Source: Novosphingobium album (ex Liu et al. 2023) (lineage in GTDB: Bacteria > Pseudomonadota > Alphaproteobacteria > Sphingomonadales > Sphingomonadaceae). From it: a DNA stretch of 64,000 nt. Every line of letters starts with the position of its first letter. Positions within the stretch are counted from its first letter, which is position 1. Below are positions 17,662 to 26,362 of the stretch, piece by piece. Where the stretch lies: NCBI RefSeq assembly GCF_029076845.1, contig NZ_JARESE010000062.1, positions 124,001 to 188,000 of the forward strand, in the 5' to 3' direction. A model generated the notes under the pieces. The model made no database searches. It had not been told where the DNA came from and was given only the letters and a program-made list of their open reading frames with translations. The position numbers were made by a program, and so were the translations under genes.

Positions 17662-18447
17662 CTAACCCTCGACCAGCGCGTCGCGCAGCCGCTCGCGCAG
17701 CGCCGGATCGATGCCGAGCGCCTCTGCGAGATAGGCGTCGATCGAACCGTGGCGCTCCTCCACGGCGGCGAAGGCGGCTTCCAGGTATTCCGGCTCCACC
17801 CCCATCAGCACGCGCAGCACCGCGTCGTCGAGCTGGCCGGTGACATCGCGAATCGTGCGCGCGCCGGCGGCGATGCGGGCTTCGGGATCGCCGGCGGTAT
17901 TGGTCAGGACATAGTCCGCGATCACGTCGTCGCGGTGCACGCCGGTCGCCAGGTGAAGCATCGCAACCGCGATGCCGGTCCGGTCCTTGCCGGCCATGCA
18001 ATTGACCAGGCTGGGTCCGCCCGCCTCGCCCAGCCCGGCGAAAAAGCGGCGCAGGATCGCTTGCAGTTCCGGGCGGAAGCAAATGCCGCCGTAATTGCGG
18101 CGCAAGCTCTCGCGCGTCGATTCCGGCGTGCGCTGGCGCGCCGTGGCCGCCGCCGCGACATGCGGCGCGCGCTGCCCGGTGGGATCGTCGGCATGGTGGA
18201 TTCGCGCCGCGAAACCCGCCGGGCGCCGGCAGGGGTGGCTCGCCCGCTCCTTCGACGTGCGCAGATCGAACACGCTGGCAAGGCCCAGCGCCGCGATCCG
18301 CTCCAGGTCTCCGTCCGTCGCCTCATGGTGCTGGCCAGAGCGCCACAGCACGCCGCGCCGCAGCCGTCCGCCGCCCGAAACCGCGTATCCGCCATAGTCG
18401 CGAAAGTTGTGGACGCCCTGGAGCAGCCAGGCGCGATCAGAGGTCAT
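17662..18447 (-). CDS. Tyrosine-protein phosphatase-like protein (PTP, CX5R)
   Basis: A 261-residue cytoplasmic phosphatase of the Y_phosphatase3 type. The P-loop is C150-MAGKD-R156 followed by TG, with an upstream FDLRTSKERAS general-acid region. The N-terminus GVHNFRDYGGY is a hallmark of this family, whose members dephosphorylate phosphotyrosine and sometimes phosphoinositides. It could oppose the tyrosine autokinase at 6450, but that is only a suggestion because the genes are far apart. The start ATG at 18447 is used; an upstream extension would run into the repeat-bearing spacer. Confidence 0.88.
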   Translation of the reverse strand: MTSDRAWLLQGVHNFRDYGGYAVSGGGRLRRGVLWRSGQHHEATDGDLERIAALGLASVFDLRTSKERASHPCRRPAGFAARIHHADDPTGQRAPHVAAAATARQRTPESTRESLRRNYGGICFRPELQAILRRFFAGLGEAGGPSLVNCMAGKDRTGIAVAMLHLATGVHRDDVIADYVLTNTAGDPEARIAAGARTIRDVTGQLDDAVLRVLMGVEPEYLEAAFAAVEERHGSIDAYLAEALGIDPALRERLRDALVEG

Positions 18448-18471
18448 TCCCACTCCCCATCCCGGCTGCGG

Positions 18472-18504
18472 CCAAGTTCCCGCCAAGTTCCCGCCAAGTT
18501 CCCG
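18472..18504. repeat. Three perfect 11-bp tandem repeats in a divergent promoter region
   Basis: Unit CCAAGTTCCCG occurs three times without a gap, so the copies repeat about once per helical turn. They lie between the phosphatase gene (leftward) and the efflux operon (rightward), 59 bp before the EmrA-like start. This spacing fits a cooperative regulator site, but it could also be a simple repeat. Confidence 0.6.
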
Positions 18505-18562
18505 GTTGCCGATAGTAGCCATGCTTAGTATCGGCGCTATACACCGCTCAACAGGAATTTGC

Positions 18563-19669
18563 ATGAACGCCGAAAGCAGCATCGCCGCCGAAGCCGAAAT
18601 CGAAGGCCCGACCCCGGCCCGGTCGCGGCGCGTGCGCACCGTCCTGATGCTCGCGGGCCCGATCCTGGTGATCCTGGGGGCGCTTTATTTCTACCTCAGC
18701 GGCGGCCGCTACGAATCGACCGACAACGCCTCGCTGCAAACCGGCATGGTGGCGATCAGCCCCAGCGTATCGGGCAAGGTCATCGCCATCGCGGTGCGCG
18801 AGAACCAGCGCGTCCGGCAAGGCGAGGTGCTGTTCCGCATCAAGCCCGACACTTTCCAGGCCGCGCTGGCCGAAGCCGAGGCGGAACTGGCCAATGCCCG
18901 CACCGATGTCGGCTCGCTCCAGGCCGACTATCGCGAGGCGCTGTCCGACGTCAGCGCCGCCAGGGCGCGGTACGACTATGCGACCAGCGAGGCGGCGCGC
19001 CAGCGCTCGCTGGTGGGCGAAGGCATTTCCTCGCGCGCGCAGTATGACGAGGCCGCGACCGCGGTGCGCACCGCGCGCGACGCCATCGCCGCCGCGCAGG
19101 CCAAGGCCGAAAGCCTGCGCGCGCGGCTGGCGGGCAATGTCAGCGGCGGGTCCGATGCCCAGCCGGGCGTGCGCAGCGCCGCGTCGAAAGTGGAACAGGC
19201 GCGGATCGACTTGTCCGATACGGTGGTGCGCGCGCCGCAGGACGGCATCGTCACGCGGGTGAACCAGCTTCAGGTGGGCAACTACGTCACGCCCGGCCGG
19301 CCGGTGTTCATGCTCACCGGGCTCAGGTACTGGGTGCAGGCGAACTTCAAGGAAGACCAGCTCCGCTACATGCGCGTGGGCCAGCCCGCCGAGATCGAGA
19401 TCGACGCCTTTCCCGACCGGCACCTGAAAGGCCATGTCGAAAGCTTCAGCCCCGGCACCGGCTCCAGCTTCTCGGTGCTGCCGGCCGAGAACGCGACCGG
19501 CAACTGGGTGAAGGTGGTGCAGCGCCTGCCGGTGCAAGTCGCGATCGACCAGGTTCCGGCCGACCTGCCGCTGAGCGCGGGGCTGAGTGTCGACGTCAAG
19601 GTGGATACCGGGCACCAGCGCCACCTGTTCGGCGCCGACACCCCGGCCAGAACCCCGGCAAAGCCATAG
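18563..19669 (+). CDS. HlyD/EmrA-type membrane fusion protein
   Basis: A 368-residue periplasmic adaptor of a drug efflux pump. A single N-terminal membrane helix (VLMLAGPILVILGALYFYL, about residues 29-47) anchors it. Then come a biotinyl-lipoyl half (VRENQRVRQGEVLFRIKP), a coiled-coil hairpin, and the second half (VRAPQDGIVTRVNQLQVGNYVTPG). It connects the EmrB-like carrier encoded 21 bp downstream with the outer-membrane factor after it. The ATG at 18563 follows a reasonable AGGA site. Substrate is unknown; hydrophobic toxins or antibiotics are usual for this class. Confidence 0.9.
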   Translation: MNAESSIAAEAEIEGPTPARSRRVRTVLMLAGPILVILGALYFYLSGGRYESTDNASLQTGMVAISPSVSGKVIAIAVRENQRVRQGEVLFRIKPDTFQAALAEAEAELANARTDVGSLQADYREALSDVSAARARYDYATSEAARQRSLVGEGISSRAQYDEAATAVRTARDAIAAAQAKAESLRARLAGNVSGGSDAQPGVRSAASKVEQARIDLSDTVVRAPQDGIVTRVNQLQVGNYVTPGRPVFMLTGLRYWVQANFKEDQLRYMRVGQPAEIEIDAFPDRHLKGHVESFSPGTGSSFSVLPAENATGNWVKVVQRLPVQVAIDQVPADLPLSAGLSVDVKVDTGHQRHLFGADTPARTPAKP

Positions 19670-19690
19670 GCCGGGCAGCCCCATCCCATC

Positions 19691-21214
19691 GTGACCCAGT
19701 ATCCCACACCTTTCCGGCGGTTCCTGATCACGGTGCCGTCGATGGTCGCCTCGACCATGGTGGCCGTGGACATCACCATCGCCAACGTGGCGCTGCCGCA
19801 CATGCAGGCCAGCCTTTCGGCCTCGCAGGAGCAAGTGCTCTGGGTGCTCACGTCCTACCTCGTGGCCGGCGCGATCGCGACGCCGCTGTCCGGCTGGCTG
19901 GCCGGCCGGCTGGGCCGCAAGCTGGTGATGGTCGTCTCGGTCGCCGGCTTCACGCTCGCCTCGGCGATGTGCGGGCTGGCGACCGACCTGCAGACGATCG
20001 TCATCGCGCGCTTCCTGCAAGGGGCCTGCGGCGCGGCGCTGATCCCGCTCAGCCAGGCCATCCTGCTCGACATCAATCCGCCCGAGGACCACGCCAAGGC
20101 CATGGCGATCTTCGCGCTGGGTTCGATGGCCGGGCCGATCATCGGGCCGACGCTGGGCGGCTACCTGACCGATGCCTTGTCGTGGCGCTGGGTCTTCTTC
20201 ATCAACGTGCCGTTCGGCGTGGTCTCGTTCCTGGGCATGATCGCGTTCCTTTACGAGACCCGCAACGAAGCGCGGCACAAGTTCGATATGTTCGGCTTCG
20301 TCGCGCTGGCGGTCGCGCTGGCCGCGTTCCAGCTCATGCTCGATCGCGGCGAGCACCTTGACTGGTTCGATTCGCCCGAGATCCAGGTCTACGCGGCCAT
20401 CGCCTTCCTCGGGTTCTATCTGTCGCTGGTGCACATGTTCACCGCGCGGGGCACCTTCATCCCGCCCGAGCTGTTCGCCGATCGCAACTTCGCCATCGGC
20501 TCCATCTTCAGCGTGCTGATCGGCATGGTGGCTTTCGCCACGATCCCGATGATCGTGGTGATGACGCAGACGCTGCTGGGCTATTCGGCGTTCCAGACCG
20601 GCATGATCGGCCTGCCCCGCGCGATCGGCACGCTGGTGGCGATGCTGCTGGTGACGCGGCTGGTCGCCTATATCGATATCCGCGCGCTGCTCATCGTCGG
20701 GCTGACGATCACCGGCTTCAGCATGTTGATGTATTCGTGGATGGACCTGTTCGTGGATGGCCACGCGCTGTTGGTCGCCGGCTTCGTGCAGGGCGTGGGC
20801 GGCGGGCTGATGTTCGTGCCGCTGTCGGTCATCGTCTTTTCCACGCTGCCCCAGCACATGCGCAACGAAGGCGCGGCGATGTATTCGCTGACCCGCAACG
20901 TCGGCAACGCCATCGGCATATCCGCGCTGCAATACCAGTACGTGCACTATGTGGCCGGATCGCGCGCCGGGCTGGTCGAAGGCGTGCGGCCGGACAATCC
21001 GGTGCTGCAACTGCGCCAGCCCGATTTCGATTTCGGCTCGGTCGAAGCGCTCGCGCGGATGAACGCCCAGATCATCCGGCAGGCCAGCATGGTCGGCAAT
21101 ATCGAGATCTACCACCTCGTGTTCCTGATGGCGCTGGCGATGGTGCCGCTGGTGCTGTTCATGCGCACGGGCCGCAAGGCGGCCGATGGCGCGCCGCTGC
21201 CCATGGGGGAATGA
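19691..21214 (+). CDS. EmrB/QacA-family (DHA2) MFS efflux transporter
   Basis: A 507-residue inner-membrane transporter with about 14 helices. The DHA2 motif is visible in the first helices (VDITIANVALPHMQ), motif A near LAGRLGRKLVM, and motif C-like GSMAGPIIGPTLGGYL in helix 5. It exports drugs by proton exchange through the EmrA-like adaptor and the outer-membrane factor. The start is a GTG at 19691; the family's usual N-terminus is kept. It is separated by only 1 bp from the next gene. Confidence 0.92.
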   Translation: MTQYPTPFRRFLITVPSMVASTMVAVDITIANVALPHMQASLSASQEQVLWVLTSYLVAGAIATPLSGWLAGRLGRKLVMVVSVAGFTLASAMCGLATDLQTIVIARFLQGACGAALIPLSQAILLDINPPEDHAKAMAIFALGSMAGPIIGPTLGGYLTDALSWRWVFFINVPFGVVSFLGMIAFLYETRNEARHKFDMFGFVALAVALAAFQLMLDRGEHLDWFDSPEIQVYAAIAFLGFYLSLVHMFTARGTFIPPELFADRNFAIGSIFSVLIGMVAFATIPMIVVMTQTLLGYSAFQTGMIGLPRAIGTLVAMLLVTRLVAYIDIRALLIVGLTITGFSMLMYSWMDLFVDGHALLVAGFVQGVGGGLMFVPLSVIVFSTLPQHMRNEGAAMYSLTRNVGNAIGISALQYQYVHYVAGSRAGLVEGVRPDNPVLQLRQPDFDFGSVEALARMNAQIIRQASMVGNIEIYHLVFLMALAMVPLVLFMRTGRKAADGAPLPMGE

Positions 21215-21215
21215 C

Positions 21216-22679
21216 ATGACCTGCAAGACCGCCCTTCTCGCCCCGATGGTGCTGCTGGCCGCCGGCTGCACCGCCGTCGGCCCCGATTTCGCCGCGCCCG
21301 CCCCGCCGCCGCCCCAGGCGGGCTACGCCAGCGCCGGCGGCAAGCGCGCCGCGCTGGCCGAAGGGCCGGATCGCACATGGTGGAAGGCATTCGGCTCCGC
21401 GCGGCTCGACGGGCTGGTGGACCAGGCGCTGGCGGGCAATCACAGCCTGGCATCCAGCCGCGCGACGCTGGAAAAGGCGCGCGAGCGCATCCGCGCGGTC
21501 GCGGGCCGAAAGCTGCCGCAAGTCGATGCCAATGCCCGCGGCGAATACCAGCAGGTCAACCTTGCCGCCTTCGGTCTGTCCGACCAGTTCGGCGGTGCCA
21601 GCTTCGGCAATCCCGAATTCGATCTCTACACCGTCGGCGGCGGCGTGAGCTATGACCTCGACCTGTTCGGGCGCAATCGCCGCTCGCTGGAACAGGCGGT
21701 GGCCGAGGCCGAGGCGCAGCAGCGCGCGACCGAGGCGGCGCACCTGGTGGTCGCGGGCCGCGTCGTCGCGCAAGTGCTGGCGATCGCCGCGCTGAACGAC
21801 CGGCTGGCAACCGAACGGGCGCTGCTCGCCGAGGACGAGCGCAACGTCTCGCTCACGCGCGCGCGCTATGATGGCGGCGCGGGAACCATGGTGGAAGTGC
21901 TCGCGGCGCAAGGCCAGCTCGCCGGCGATCGCGCCGACGTGCCGGCGCTGGAACAGCAGGTCGTCGAAGGGCGCGACATGCTGGCGGTGCTGCTGGGCAT
22001 CTCGCCGGCCGAGCTTGGGCCGACCGATTTCTCGCTCGATCAGTTCGCGCTGCCCGCCACCGTCCCGGTCGCCGTGCCCTCGCGGCTGGTACACAAGCGG
22101 CCCGATATCCTGGAAGCCGAAGCCCGGCTGCACGCGGCCATCGCGGCGATCGGCGTGGCGACGGCCGAGCTCTATCCCGATATCACGCTGGGCGCCTCGA
22201 TCACCCAGTCCACCTCGGAACCGGGCAAGATCCTGAGCAGCCGGTTCAACGCCTTCGACATCTTCGCCGGCCTCACCGCGCCGATCTTCCACGGCGGCAC
22301 GCTGAAGGCCAACCAGCGCGGCGCTGAGGCGGAGGCGCGCGCAGTGGCTGCGGATTACCGGCAAGTCGTCACCGAAGCTTTCGGGCAAGTTTCGACCCTG
22401 CTGTCGGCGCTGGAGATCGACGGGCGCGAACTGGCGGTGCGAGGCGAATCCGAAACGATCGCCGATCGCTCGCTCCACCTGTCGCGGCGCAGCTTCCAGG
22501 TGGGCAACAGCGGCATCCTGCAAGTGCTCGATGCCAGCCGCACGTATCAGCGTGCCCGGCTGGCGCTGTTGGAAACGCGCACGCGCCAGTATCAGAATAT
22601 CGCGCGGCTCTATGTGGCGACGGCGGGCGGCTGGCTGCCCGATGCGACCCCGCTGGCGGCTAACGCGCCGACGCCGTGA
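21216..22679 (+). CDS. Outer-membrane factor lipoprotein (NodT/TolC-like)
   Basis: A 487-residue RND/MFS-type outer-membrane channel lipoprotein. The signal peptide ends with the lipobox LLAAGC at about residues 14-19. The family start VGPDFAAPAP follows, then TWWKAFG and the paired OEP domains with long helices (AEAEAQQRATEAAHLVVAG), and near the end the sequence GGWLPDA. It completes the tripartite efflux pump. The ATG at 21216 is right after the EmrB-like stop, and the lipobox fixes the start. Confidence 0.92.
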   Translation: MTCKTALLAPMVLLAAGCTAVGPDFAAPAPPPPQAGYASAGGKRAALAEGPDRTWWKAFGSARLDGLVDQALAGNHSLASSRATLEKARERIRAVAGRKLPQVDANARGEYQQVNLAAFGLSDQFGGASFGNPEFDLYTVGGGVSYDLDLFGRNRRSLEQAVAEAEAQQRATEAAHLVVAGRVVAQVLAIAALNDRLATERALLAEDERNVSLTRARYDGGAGTMVEVLAAQGQLAGDRADVPALEQQVVEGRDMLAVLLGISPAELGPTDFSLDQFALPATVPVAVPSRLVHKRPDILEAEARLHAAIAAIGVATAELYPDITLGASITQSTSEPGKILSSRFNAFDIFAGLTAPIFHGGTLKANQRGAEAEARAVAADYRQVVTEAFGQVSTLLSALEIDGRELAVRGESETIADRSLHLSRRSFQVGNSGILQVLDASRTYQRARLALLETRTRQYQNIARLYVATAGGWLPDATPLAANAPTP

Positions 22680-22744
22680 TGGCCATGGCCCAACGCGTCG
22701 GGACCGCCCTGCTTCAGCCTCGCTGAAGTGAAACCCGGTGCGCC

Positions 22745-22942
22745 TCAGCGCAGCACGAGATAGGCCAGCCCCGCCCAGCACGCGGCACTGAGCAGAACGC
22801 CGAGGACGAAGCCGAGCGGCCAGCGCTCCTCGCCTTCCTCGGCCTCCGGGTGGCACGCGACCACCCGCACTTGCGCACGATTGAAATTCACATCGTTGCG
22901 ATGGCCCAGGTAGGGGCTGAATTCATTGTTAACGACCTTCAT
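22745..22942 (-). CDS. Small single-pass membrane protein, unknown function
   Basis: A 65-residue reading frame from the ATG at 22942. An acidic soluble N-terminal part with PEAEEGEER precedes one C-terminal membrane helix (PLGFVLGVLLSAACWAGLAYLVL), so it would be a small tail-anchored protein. A GGACGAGTGATG upstream gives a weak ribosome site. I do not recognise the family. Convergent to the efflux operon. Composition and the clear helix argue that it is real; a longer in-frame extension upstream is less likely. Confidence 0.55.
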   Translation of the reverse strand: MKVVNNEFSPYLGHRNDVNFNRAQVRVVACHPEAEEGEERWPLGFVLGVLLSAACWAGLAYLVLR

Positions 22943-23562
22943 CACTCGTCCTCGTTCACCAGACCCAAAAGGCCGGTTGGTCCGACTTCTTCCCGTCTGC
23001 CGCCCCGCGCTTATCCGCGCTTTTTCATGCTCTGCTTGGAGCCCGATCATTAGCACGATCACCGTTAATCATCCATCTTCGAGGCATCGTGAATTTCGCC
23101 TAAACATGGGCCCGGCAAAGCCCGTAAAACCACCAGTCCGCCATGCCCGATATGGACCGATCGCGGCGCGCCGGGCTTTGGCGATGCCGCATTGCACCAC
23201 GCGGGCGAGTGGAACATTTTCAATCGCCTCGTCCTTCGCGGCCAGCCCGCAAAGCCGATCGCGGTTGCGCCGCCGCACGGCATTCCGCGATGCCGGCCGC
23301 CTTGCCAGGGCTCCGGCAAGGGGCGCGACACGGCCGGGCAGAATCCCGATCCGGGAAAAAATATTTCGTGCTCCGGCCCCGAAAACCAGCGAGTCGCACA
23401 TCTTCCGGCGCCTTTCCCACGCTCCCGATTCGCTGCGGCGCGGCAAGTGCCGGCCGGGGCTTGCGCACCTGCCTGACAGGGCATAGCCATAGGCAGGGCA
23501 AAGCTGGAAACGACCGGAAGGAATCCGGCGCAGGCAAAAAAACGGGAACGGGAGAACTGGAC
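22943..23562. other. 620-bp non-coding stretch upstream of the Rieske gene
   Basis: No reading frame here looks like a gene: the in-frame extension of the Rieske gene is Arg/Ala-rich and lacks features. It holds two short hairpins, at 23300-23321 (stem CCTTGCC) and 23468-23497 (stem CCTGCCT), and an AT-rich patch near 23355-23368 (AAAAAATATTTC) that may be part of the Rieske promoter. Confidence 0.5.
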
Positions 23563-24993
23563 GTGCTGAAATCCATCGATGGCGGACTGCGGGCCGTTCC
23601 TTTCCCGGTCGAAGATCCCGAACGCATTCCGGCGCGGCGGTACTTCGATCAGGGCTTTTATGACCTTGAACGCGAACACCTCTGGCCGCACGTCTGGCAG
23701 AACGCGTGCCGGCTCGAACAGATTCCCGAGGTGGGAGACTGGATCGAATACGCCAACCTCGGCCACTCGGTGCTCGTCACCCGGACCGCGCAGGGGGTGA
23801 AAGCCTATCACAACGCCTGCCGCCATCGCGGCGTGCCGATCGCGGGCGGTTCGGGCCAGGCGCATGGCAATTGCGCCCGGACCGGCTTCGTCTGCCCGTT
23901 CCACGGCTGGCGCTGGAACATGGATGGCGAGAACACCATGGTCTACGGCAAGCACCTGTTCAGCGAGCGGCAGATGGACGAGCAGGATCTGCGCCTGCGC
24001 GAATGCCGCGTGGAACTTTTCGGCGGCTGCGCCTGGATCAACCTGGACGATGAGGCGCCCGGCCTGCGCGAGAGCCTGGGGCCTGTCACCGAACGGCTCG
24101 AAGCCCACGGCATCGACCACCTGCGCGCCGAATGGCACTTTGCCACCGTGCTGCCGGCCAACTGGAAAACCGCGATGGAAGCCTTCATGGAAGGCTACCA
24201 CGTGATGCAGACCCATCCCCAGCTCCACCACACGCTGCAAGACATCTACCACGACGCCTACAGCCCCGAGCGGACGACACCGGGCGCGACCGAAGCCAAC
24301 TTGCGCAAGGGCGCGATCGAGGGCGTCGCCACCCGCACCGCCATCGCCGCGCAGCTTGAACACTTGCAACTGCTCAGCAGCGGCATGGCCGGCATGTGCC
24401 ACCAGAAGGAAGTGGACATCGCGCGCGAGCTGCGCGACGTCGATCTGCCCGACAATCCGAACGAGGCGGTGCCGCTGTGGTTCGCCATGGTCCAGGGCCG
24501 GATCAGCCAGCAATTGCGCGCGCGCGGCGAGCCGGTGCCCGATCTCAACGCAGTGGCGGTGTCACACCCGATCCGGCCGGTCGAATTCCTGTTTCCGCAT
24601 TACTTCCTGCTGCCGATGTTCAGCAGCATGTCGGCTTATCGCATCCGCCCGCTGGGGCCGGAATCCTGCTATTTCGAGCTATGGTCGCTCACCATGTTCC
24701 CCAAGGGGCAGGAGCCCGAGCCTGTCATGGAGCCGACCGTGCTGCCCTATGACAGCCCCGAGTTTCCGCAGATTCCCCGGCAGGACTATTCGAACATCCC
24801 GATCCAGCAGAAAGCGCTGCACGCCAAGGGCTTCGAATTCATGCGGCTGGCCCGGGGGATCGAGGGACTGATCAGCAATTACCAGCGCCTGATCGACGGC
24901 TACCTCGCCGGCATGCCGCAAGCCCGGCTGGCCAGCGCCAACCAGGTGCTGGGCGGCAACTTCGACGGCCCGATCGCGGACATCGGTTTCTAG
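23563..24993 (+). CDS. Rieske non-heme iron oxygenase, large (alpha) subunit
   Basis: A 476-residue ring-hydroxylating-type oxygenase. The Rieske cluster ligands are C86-x-H88 and C111-x2-H114 (CPFHGW). The mononuclear iron His pair is H213 and H218 in EGYHVMQTHP, after NWKTAMEAF. No beta subunit, ferredoxin or reductase gene lies beside it, so electron donors must be encoded elsewhere. The start is the GTG at 23563, which has GGAGAA at suitable spacing; the upstream frame looks non-coding. It opens the accessory catabolic region. Substrate is unknown: aromatic acids, terpenoids or steroids are all possible. Confidence 0.88.
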   Translation: MLKSIDGGLRAVPFPVEDPERIPARRYFDQGFYDLEREHLWPHVWQNACRLEQIPEVGDWIEYANLGHSVLVTRTAQGVKAYHNACRHRGVPIAGGSGQAHGNCARTGFVCPFHGWRWNMDGENTMVYGKHLFSERQMDEQDLRLRECRVELFGGCAWINLDDEAPGLRESLGPVTERLEAHGIDHLRAEWHFATVLPANWKTAMEAFMEGYHVMQTHPQLHHTLQDIYHDAYSPERTTPGATEANLRKGAIEGVATRTAIAAQLEHLQLLSSGMAGMCHQKEVDIARELRDVDLPDNPNEAVPLWFAMVQGRISQQLRARGEPVPDLNAVAVSHPIRPVEFLFPHYFLLPMFSSMSAYRIRPLGPESCYFELWSLTMFPKGQEPEPVMEPTVLPYDSPEFPQIPRQDYSNIPIQQKALHAKGFEFMRLARGIEGLISNYQRLIDGYLAGMPQARLASANQVLGGNFDGPIADIGF

Positions 24994-25004
24994 CACGGGC
25001 GAAT

Positions 25005-25826
25005 TCAGCCCAGGTCGGTCTCGGGCCTGTAGCCGCTGTCTTCCATGACGACGGTCTCAAGGAACAGCACCTTGTCGCGCCGCTGGCTGGCGGAAAGCGC
25101 GTGAAAACCGCGATCCTCGTCTTCCAGCCCCCAGTTCGTCACCGGGCCATGCGGCAGGCGCGCAAGCGCCTGCGCCGCGACATCGTCGGGTGAGGCCAGC
25201 CCGGTGCCATCGACCGTCACCCCCCGCAGCGCGCGGCGGTGATGGTATCCGGGCGTATCGGTCCGGCCGAGCACGATGGTGACGACATCGACGCCGTAGG
25301 GCCGCATCTCGGACCACAGCGCTTCGGCGAAATTGAGCTGGAAGGCTTTCGCCCCGCAATAGATCGCCAGGTACTTGCTGCCGCCATAGCAGGCGCCGGA
25401 ATTGACGATGACGATGCCGCCGCGCCGCCGCCGGCGCATGTCCGCGCCGAAGCGATGCGCGCAGCGCAGCATGGTATCGACGTTGACCCGGCTGAGCGCC
25501 AGCCACTCCTCCACCGGGACTTCCAGAAAGCGTTCGCCGAACCAGTCCGCGCCGGCATTGTTGACGAACAGGCCAACCTCGCGCGCACCCACAACCGCGA
25601 AGATCCGCGCGGCGGCATCCTCATGCGACAGGTCGATCTCGGCGGTGATGACTTCGATGTCGCTTTCCCGGCGGATTTCCTCGGCGGTTTCCTCCAGCGG
25701 GCCATCCTTGGCGATCAGGATGCAGGCGACGCCCCGCGCCGCGATCTGCCGGGCGAAGGATCGTCCCGTTCCGTTCGAACCGCCCGCAATCACCGCCCAT
25801 GGCCCGTATTTCGCCGCGAAATCCAT
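25005..25826 (-). CDS. Short-chain dehydrogenase/reductase
   Basis: A 273-residue SDR. The cofactor loop is GGSNGTG at residues 15-21, NNAG at 89-92, and the catalytic set is S143, Y156 and K160 (YCGAK). It probably oxidises or reduces an alcohol/ketone intermediate with NAD(P). It is convergent with the Rieske oxygenase gene, 11 bp apart, and divergent from the MarR-like regulator, which may therefore control it. Direction of the reaction and substrate are unknown. Confidence 0.9.
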   Translation of the reverse strand: MDFAAKYGPWAVIAGGSNGTGRSFARQIAARGVACILIAKDGPLEETAEEIRRESDIEVITAEIDLSHEDAAARIFAVVGAREVGLFVNNAGADWFGERFLEVPVEEWLALSRVNVDTMLRCAHRFGADMRRRRRGGIVIVNSGACYGGSKYLAIYCGAKAFQLNFAEALWSEMRPYGVDVVTIVLGRTDTPGYHHRRALRGVTVDGTGLASPDDVAAQALARLPHGPVTNWGLEDEDRGFHALSASQRRDKVLFLETVVMEDSGYRPETDLG

Positions 25827-25888
25827 TTCCGATGCTCTCCCCGATGGGCCTTGATTCAGCCGGTCGAACGAGTCATAAACAGGAAATC

Positions 25889-26362
25889 ATGAATATTCCA
25901 GATAAAGTAGAAATGACTCAGGCGGAATTCATCCACGGCTTTTCCAAGCTGATGGCCAACTGGGGAATGCCGCTCACCGCCGGACGGGTCTACGCCTACC
26001 TGCTGCTGCAGCCCAAGGCCGTCAGCCTGGACCAGATCGCGGCCGGGCTGGGGATCAGCAAGGCCAGCGCCTGGGGCGCGGCCAAGCATCTGGAACAGGT
26101 CGGCCAGATCGAACGCTATGGCGAACAGGGCAGCAAGCGATCGCTGTTCTCCGCCACCGAGGATTTCGCCCGGTCGCTGGTCCGCTACAGCAAGCTGCTG
26201 AGCCGGATCGGCGGATTGCTGCGCGACGGAGCGCCCGGCGCCGAGGCCGAAGCGGCCGCGCGAATGCGGGAACGATCGGGATTCTACCTCACCGTGCATG
26301 ACGCCATCGAGGCGACGATCGGCGAACTGACCACGGGGCAACGCCGGGCGGCGGCCGAATGA
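25889..26362 (+). CDS. MarR/GbsR-type winged-helix regulator
   Basis: A 157-residue DNA-binding protein. The recognition helix region is LDQIAAGLGISKASAWGAAKHLEQVGQIER at about residues 45-74, followed by a wing (GEQGSKRSLFSA). The first residues (GFSKLMANWGMPLTAGRVYAYLLL) match the GbsR/MarR-type pattern. The ATG at 25889 has AGGAA upstream. It overlaps the DUF2889 gene by 4 bp and is divergent from the SDR gene, so autoregulation or control of the SDR is plausible. The ligand is unknown. Confidence 0.82.
   Translation: MNIPDKVEMTQAEFIHGFSKLMANWGMPLTAGRVYAYLLLQPKAVSLDQIAAGLGISKASAWGAAKHLEQVGQIERYGEQGSKRSLFSATEDFARSLVRYSKLLSRIGGLLRDGAPGAEAEAAARMRERSGFYLTVHDAIEATIGELTTGQRRAAAE

Noticed and set aside
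18548..21271. Long minus-strand open frame (about 907 codons) opposite the EmrA/EmrB-like genes
   Set aside because: Composition is His/Arg/Gln-rich and lacks any motif; the plus-strand efflux genes are clear.
22943..23562. In-frame N-terminal extension of the Rieske oxygenase
   Set aside because: The extension is Arg/Ala-rich with no family similarity, and the GTG at 23563 has a ribosome site and a normal family N-terminus.
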